DNA of 8,801 bases from Bacteroidota bacterium (lineage in GTDB: Bacteria > Bacteroidota > Bacteroidia > Flavobacteriales > Weeksellaceae), in the NCBI GenBank assembly GCA_023433225.1, contig JAEZDQ010000195.1:1-8801 (forward strand). Reading direction: 5' to 3'. The notes beneath the pieces are model-generated. The model did no database searches and was not told where the DNA came from. It saw only the letters and a list, made by a program, of their open reading frames with translations. The position numbers and the translations under genes were made by a program. This document shows positions 5,244 through 8,801 of this stretch, one piece after another. Position 1 is the first letter of the stretch, and each line of letters begins with the position of its first letter.

Positions 5244-8200
5244 TCACTCAACCTTTTTCACCTCAATTTCCTCACCAATGTAAACCAACAACTTTTCTTT
5301 GATTTCAAATCCGTTTTTCTTAAGATTTTCTGCATAAGCCTTGATTTGCGCGATGTGCTTTTCTTCCATTTGCCCCGTTTTGTAATCGATGACGGCAGCC
5401 GTCTTTCCATGGAAAGCAATCCGGTCGGGTCGGTAGATTCCACCGGTTTCGTTGATGAAGTCCCGTTCATTGATGGATTGGTAATCCGTTGAAAAATAAA
5501 TTTTTAATTCCGGATGGGAAAGGATTTCGAGAATCCGCTCGCGAAGTATTTCTGCTTCGTTTGCGCCAATTAACCCGGAATGGATGATGTTTCTGAGGGT
5601 TGGTTCAATGTCTTTTCGGGTATGGATGAATCTCATAAAATCGTGAATCAATTCTCCGTAAACAATCGCTTTTCCTTTTTCCCATTTCTTCGAAGATTCT
5701 TTGCTGATGCTGATTTTATCGTTCCATTTTTCGGAAACGAAAGGAATGGTTTCCGTCTGTTTGATTGTTTTTTTCGGTTCGGAATAACGCATCTTCTCTC
5801 CTTCCAATACAACTTCATTCTCCGATGAATCTACAAATTGGTTAAAATAAAGTGAAACCGATTTGGTTTTCGAATCTTTTTTGAGTCTTTGGGTTATGAT
5901 GTACAATTGCTCAATGGCGCGCGTCGTAGCGACGTAGAGCATATTGAGGTTATCAAGTTCAAATTCATTTCTTTCGCTTTCGATGATTTTTTTGATTTCC
6001 GGAGAAACCTTTTCCAAATCTCCAAAACCTTCGACCAGGAATTTTTCAAAGGGCAATTCCTCGTTTTGGGTCGGTATCCAGAATTTCGGGGGCATCATCC
6101 GGTCACCCCAATCCGCAAAAGGTAAAATCACAACGGGGAATTCCAATCCTTTGGATTTGTGGATGGTCATCAGGTTAACCGCATTGATGCCTTCGGGCAT
6201 CGAAATACTGAGCTTCCCTTTTTTTTCTTCCCAATATTCCAAAAACCGGTACAAATTGTATTCATTTTTGGTGGAATATTCCAGAATGAAATCCATAAAA
6301 TATTGGATATAGGCACTTCCTTTTTTGCCTAAACCAAACTGCCGGATGGTTTTCTCAGTGAAATCATACAACGAAATAGAGGGTTCGAAAATAAAATGGA
6401 GGTCTATTCCATAAGCAAATAAATGGTTTTTCAGCCCGATTAAATCTTGGTTCAAAACTGCTTGGATTTCTTCGGTCAGGTCCTCCGGTTTGATTTTCCC
6501 CAATCCGTGGAGTTTAGTCAGGAAAGAGGCTTTTGAAACCAAGTCTTCTTCATTGGCAAGGGTCTTAAAAAATAATTCAATCAATTGGACCTCCCCGGAA
6601 TTGGTTACCAATAAGGATTCTGCGGAAATTACCGGGATATTTTCCCTGGAAAGAAATTCTGCGATCAACCGGCCATGCGCGTTGGTGCGGTGTAAAACGG
6701 TGATTTCGGAATATTCAAAACCTTGGTTTACCGCAGAATGGATATTTTCCCGTATTTGGATTAAGGTTTCATCCTGATAGGCTTCGGTTCCGTCGTTTTT
6801 CTCAATGAAATTCAATTGGACGTAACCTCCGATTTTATCGTTGTATTCTTGGATGTTTCCTTCGAGGTAGAGTTTTTGGTAATCTTCGGACACCAGTTTT
6901 GCGCCGGTTTCCGTATAAAATCGGTTGTTGAAAAGAATGATGTTGTTGTAGCTGCGCCAGTTTTTGGGCAGGTTTTCCACCGTGATTCCTTGAATGTCTT
7001 TGTCGCCGATAAGCTTGATCATTTGTTCCGGGTTGCCGCCCCGCCAACGGTAAATGGATTGTTTGGCGTCGCCGACCAGCATCAGGGTATCGGATCCGGC
7101 TTGGGCGTTTTCAACCAAAGGTTGTAGGTTCAACCATTGCAATTCGGAAGTATCTTGGAATTCATCGATGAAATAATGTTGGAAACGGTTTCCGATGCGT
7201 TCGTAAATAAATCCTGAAGGCTGTTGCTGAAGGCTCGAACTAATGCGTTTGTTGAATTCAGAAATCAGCAAAATATTATTGTCTTCTTTGATGGTTTCTA
7301 CTGATTTTTCCACTTCATTGAGAACGCTGAGGGCGGCGATGGTCTTTTGAATCCCTGTCCACAAAGGCAAATCGCGTAATTCTTCCAAAGCTTCATCCGA
7401 GAATGAGATCAATTTAGGTGCAATTTGTTCAATGGCATTTTTTGCCACAGATGATGCTTTGCCTGAGCACCATTTTTCTGGATTGGTGTTTTCCTTGAAT
7501 GCCAAATGTCGGCTACCCGGAAACTCGAAAATTTCTTTTTGAAGTTTAAGAAAAAAACCGATAAATCCACTGTTTCCATAAGAAAAATCATTTACGGAAA
7601 GTTTTTGATTTTCAAGGCAATTAAATACTTCCTGAGCAATTTGCCTCAAACGGTTTTTCTTGGACGTAACTTTTTGGTAAACGGTTTTCCGGATGGTATT
7701 GAATTCATCCAAAGAATACTTTTGCAACAATGCCAAATGGAGCAGGTGTTTGTCGTCATAAATGGATTTGGAGGTTTTGATCAATTCACGGGTAATGTCC
7801 CAACTGCGGTTTTCCTGTAAATTATCCAAAGCGATTTCAATCAGGACGGAAGTCAGCAATTCATCTTCCCCAATTTTTGAAAATAATTGGTTGACGGATT
7901 CTTCCAATAATTTTTCCAAATCCATTTCCACATTGAAATTTACCGATAAACCCAAATCTTGCGCGAATGATTTCATCAGCCTCAGATTGAATTTATCGAT
8001 AGTGCTGACGGAGAAACGGGAATAATTGTGCAGAATTTTAGAAAGGATTTTTTTGGAGCGCTGATGGATTTGTTCCGGCGGTAAATTCAAATCTTTGCTG
8101 AAGGTTTCCAAATCCTTTAAGGCCAAATAATCATCGGAAGCGAAGGCGGCCAGTTTTTCTAAAATCCGCTGCTTCATTTCATTGGCCGCCTTATTGGTAA

Positions 8201-8339
8201 AAGTAATGGCCAGCAGGGATTCAAATTTATTGGGATTGGGAGATGAAAGCAGAATCGACAAATATTCCCGGACCAGCGTATAGGTCTTGCCTGCGCCGGC
8301 CGAGGCATTGTAAATTTTGAATTCGTTGGGCTGGAGCAA
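5244..8339 (-). CDS. UvrD-type helicase with C-terminal RecB-family nuclease (AddA/RecB-like)
   Basis: This 1031-residue protein has all superfamily 1A helicase motifs in order: Walker A ASAGAGKT (12-19), Ia AITFTNKAANEM (44-55), motif II FIDEFQDT (390-397), III VGDAKQSIYRWRGG (422-435), IV NWRS (460-463), V MTIHKSKGLEFPVVILP (724-740) and VI LYVATTRA (801-808). A PD-(D/E)XK nuclease follows: H899 (GELIHDF), D972 (YRPDRIAF), D985 and K987 (VIDYKTG), and Q998/Y1002 (QIKAY). This is the RecB/AddA nuclease layout with catalytic residues intact. By family it unwinds and degrades double-strand ends and prepares 3' tails for RecA. The start is a TTG at 8339 (LQPNEFKIYNASAGAGKT), since no ATG precedes Walker A and homologues begin close to this motif. 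It follows the SulP stop by 18 nt, so the two genes are probably co-transcribed. No AddB-like partner is adjacent within the window. Confidence 0.93.
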   Translation of the reverse strand: MLQPNEFKIYNASAGAGKTYTLVREYLSILLSSPNPNKFESLLAITFTNKAANEMKQRILEKLAAFASDDYLALKDLETFSKDLNLPPEQIHQRSKKILSKILHNYSRFSVSTIDKFNLRLMKSFAQDLGLSVNFNVEMDLEKLLEESVNQLFSKIGEDELLTSVLIEIALDNLQENRSWDITRELIKTSKSIYDDKHLLHLALLQKYSLDEFNTIRKTVYQKVTSKKNRLRQIAQEVFNCLENQKLSVNDFSYGNSGFIGFFLKLQKEIFEFPGSRHLAFKENTNPEKWCSGKASSVAKNAIEQIAPKLISFSDEALEELRDLPLWTGIQKTIAALSVLNEVEKSVETIKEDNNILLISEFNKRISSSLQQQPSGFIYERIGNRFQHYFIDEFQDTSELQWLNLQPLVENAQAGSDTLMLVGDAKQSIYRWRGGNPEQMIKLIGDKDIQGITVENLPKNWRSYNNIILFNNRFYTETGAKLVSEDYQKLYLEGNIQEYNDKIGGYVQLNFIEKNDGTEAYQDETLIQIRENIHSAVNQGFEYSEITVLHRTNAHGRLIAEFLSRENIPVISAESLLVTNSGEVQLIELFFKTLANEEDLVSKASFLTKLHGLGKIKPEDLTEEIQAVLNQDLIGLKNHLFAYGIDLHFIFEPSISLYDFTEKTIRQFGLGKKGSAYIQYFMDFILEYSTKNEYNLYRFLEYWEEKKGKLSISMPEGINAVNLMTIHKSKGLEFPVVILPFADWGDRMMPPKFWIPTQNEELPFEKFLVEGFGDLEKVSPEIKKIIESERNEFELDNLNMLYVATTRAIEQLYIITQRLKKDSKTKSVSLYFNQFVDSSENEVVLEGEKMRYSEPKKTIKQTETIPFVSEKWNDKISISKESSKKWEKGKAIVYGELIHDFMRFIHTRKDIEPTLRNIIHSGLIGANEAEILRERILEILSHPELKIYFSTDYQSINERDFINETGGIYRPDRIAFHGKTAAVIDYKTGQMEEKHIAQIKAYAENLKKNGFEIKEKLLVYIGEEIEVKKVE

Positions 8340-8357
8340 TTTCTTTTTTTGGCTAAT

Positions 8358-8801
8358 TTACATTAATTCGGGATTTATTTCCGCATCGCCAACGTTTTCA
8401 CGCACCCATTCTAAACATTCCTGAAAAGTCTTGAAAGAAAGTTCTTCGGGAACCAAATTGGGGATGATTTCAATTTTTCGCATGAGGTATTCCGGTTGGG
8501 TTTGAATACCGACCAACAGGATTTCGGTATCCTTGTTTTTCAGGTCGATTAAGATATCTTCCAGTGCGTATAGCCCGCTCTGGTCAATGTAAGGAACCCT
8601 GTCCATCCGGACGATGACATGGGTTGAATCGCGTGGGACCTGTGCAGATAAGAGTTGCAAATCGTTGGTTGAACCGAAGAATATGGGCCCTTCAAGGTGC
8701 TTGATGAATACCTTTTTTTTGAGTGGTTCCGGAAATTGCTTTTCATCGACCCAAGGCAATTCAGAGAAATCGCCCAAACCTACCAGTCCGGAACGTTGGG
8801 C
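8358..8801 (-). CDS. SulP-family inorganic anion transporter, C-terminal STAS domain (5' part outside window)
   Basis: The frame is open to the window edge, so this is the last 147 residues of a longer protein. The TTG at 8777 is only an internal codon. The visible part is a STAS domain: strand VFIKHLEGPIFFGSTNDLQLL, strand HVIVRMDRVPYIDQSGLYAL with the D-x-S-G turn at the start of the conserved helix, then EILLVGIQTQPEYLMRK and the C-terminal helix FKTFQECLEWVRENV. The EGP-x-FFG and VPYIDQSGLYALED patterns are those of SulP/SLC26 permeases rather than of free anti-sigma antagonists. The membrane domain would lie upstream, beyond 8801. SulP proteins carry sulfate, bicarbonate or other anions, and the substrate cannot be read from this piece. 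The STAS domain projects into the cytosol. The gene's TAA is in frame with the downstream helicase start. Confidence 0.85.
   Translation of the reverse strand, partial: AQRSGLVGLGDFSELPWVDEKQFPEPLKKKVFIKHLEGPIFFGSTNDLQLLSAQVPRDSTHVIVRMDRVPYIDQSGLYALEDILIDLKNKDTEILLVGIQTQPEYLMRKIEIIPNLVPEELSFKTFQECLEWVRENVGDAEINPELM

Noticed and set aside
5888..7127. Several 80-120 codon plus-strand frames opposite the helicase gene.
   Set aside because: They show no domain or plausible protein composition and mirror the codon bias of the long minus-strand gene.
8341..8352. A AAA AAG heptamer as a programmed frameshift site.
   Set aside because: It lies between the SulP stop and the helicase start, outside any translated frame, and the two ORFs are already in the same frame, so a -1 shift would not join them.

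Overview
The window looks like a piece of a Bacteroidota chromosome, most likely class Flavobacteriia. The evidence is a greA leader carrying a TAnnTTTG-type -7 box, a lipoprotein with an acidic surface-export signal after its lipid cysteine (SEDD), an AT-leaning but mixed base composition, few Shine-Dalgarno sequences, and proteins that resemble flavobacterial versions of GreA, HIT, YbaB, UvrC, SulP and an AddA/RecB-like helicase-nuclease. I cannot name the genus. I see no rRNA, tRNA, CRISPR array, insertion sequence or phage gene.

Layout. Positions 1-320 (+) hold the 3' end of a GNAT acetyltransferase. It converges, 4 nt apart, with a minus-strand operon read right to left: greA (1781-1299), a HIT-family hydrolase (1298-906, starting immediately after the greA stop) and a two-helix membrane protein with a TPR-like tail (891-325). 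The greA leader contains a -7 promoter box followed at once by a 14-bp hairpin and a U run. The hairpin pairs fully only in RNA of the greA strand. Diverging from greA, on the + strand, is a small lipoprotein with a Rieske-like core that has lost at least half of its cluster ligands (1871-2329). It is followed by ybaB/ebfC (2380-2697).

YbaB converges with and overlaps by 6 nt the minus-strand uvrC (4491-2692). Upstream of uvrC lies a compact, AT-rich type II toxin-antitoxin pair (antitoxin 5138-4902, ParE/RelE-like toxin 4911-4618), which interrupts otherwise housekeeping DNA. Next is a 1031-residue UvrD-type helicase with a C-terminal RecB-type nuclease (8339-5244). It sits 18 nt downstream of, and in the same frame as, the 3' end of a SulP-type anion transporter (STAS domain, 8801-8358, running off the window).

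The theme is genome maintenance and transcription quality control: UvrC for nucleotide excision repair, an AddA/RecB-like end-processing enzyme, the YbaB DNA-binding protein, and the GreA transcript-cleavage factor. Most of the window is ordinary core genome. The points that deserve a second look are the greA leader hairpin, the degenerate Rieske lipoprotein, the toxin-antitoxin islet and the apparently partnerless helicase-nuclease. I did not find a convincing new multi-gene system.
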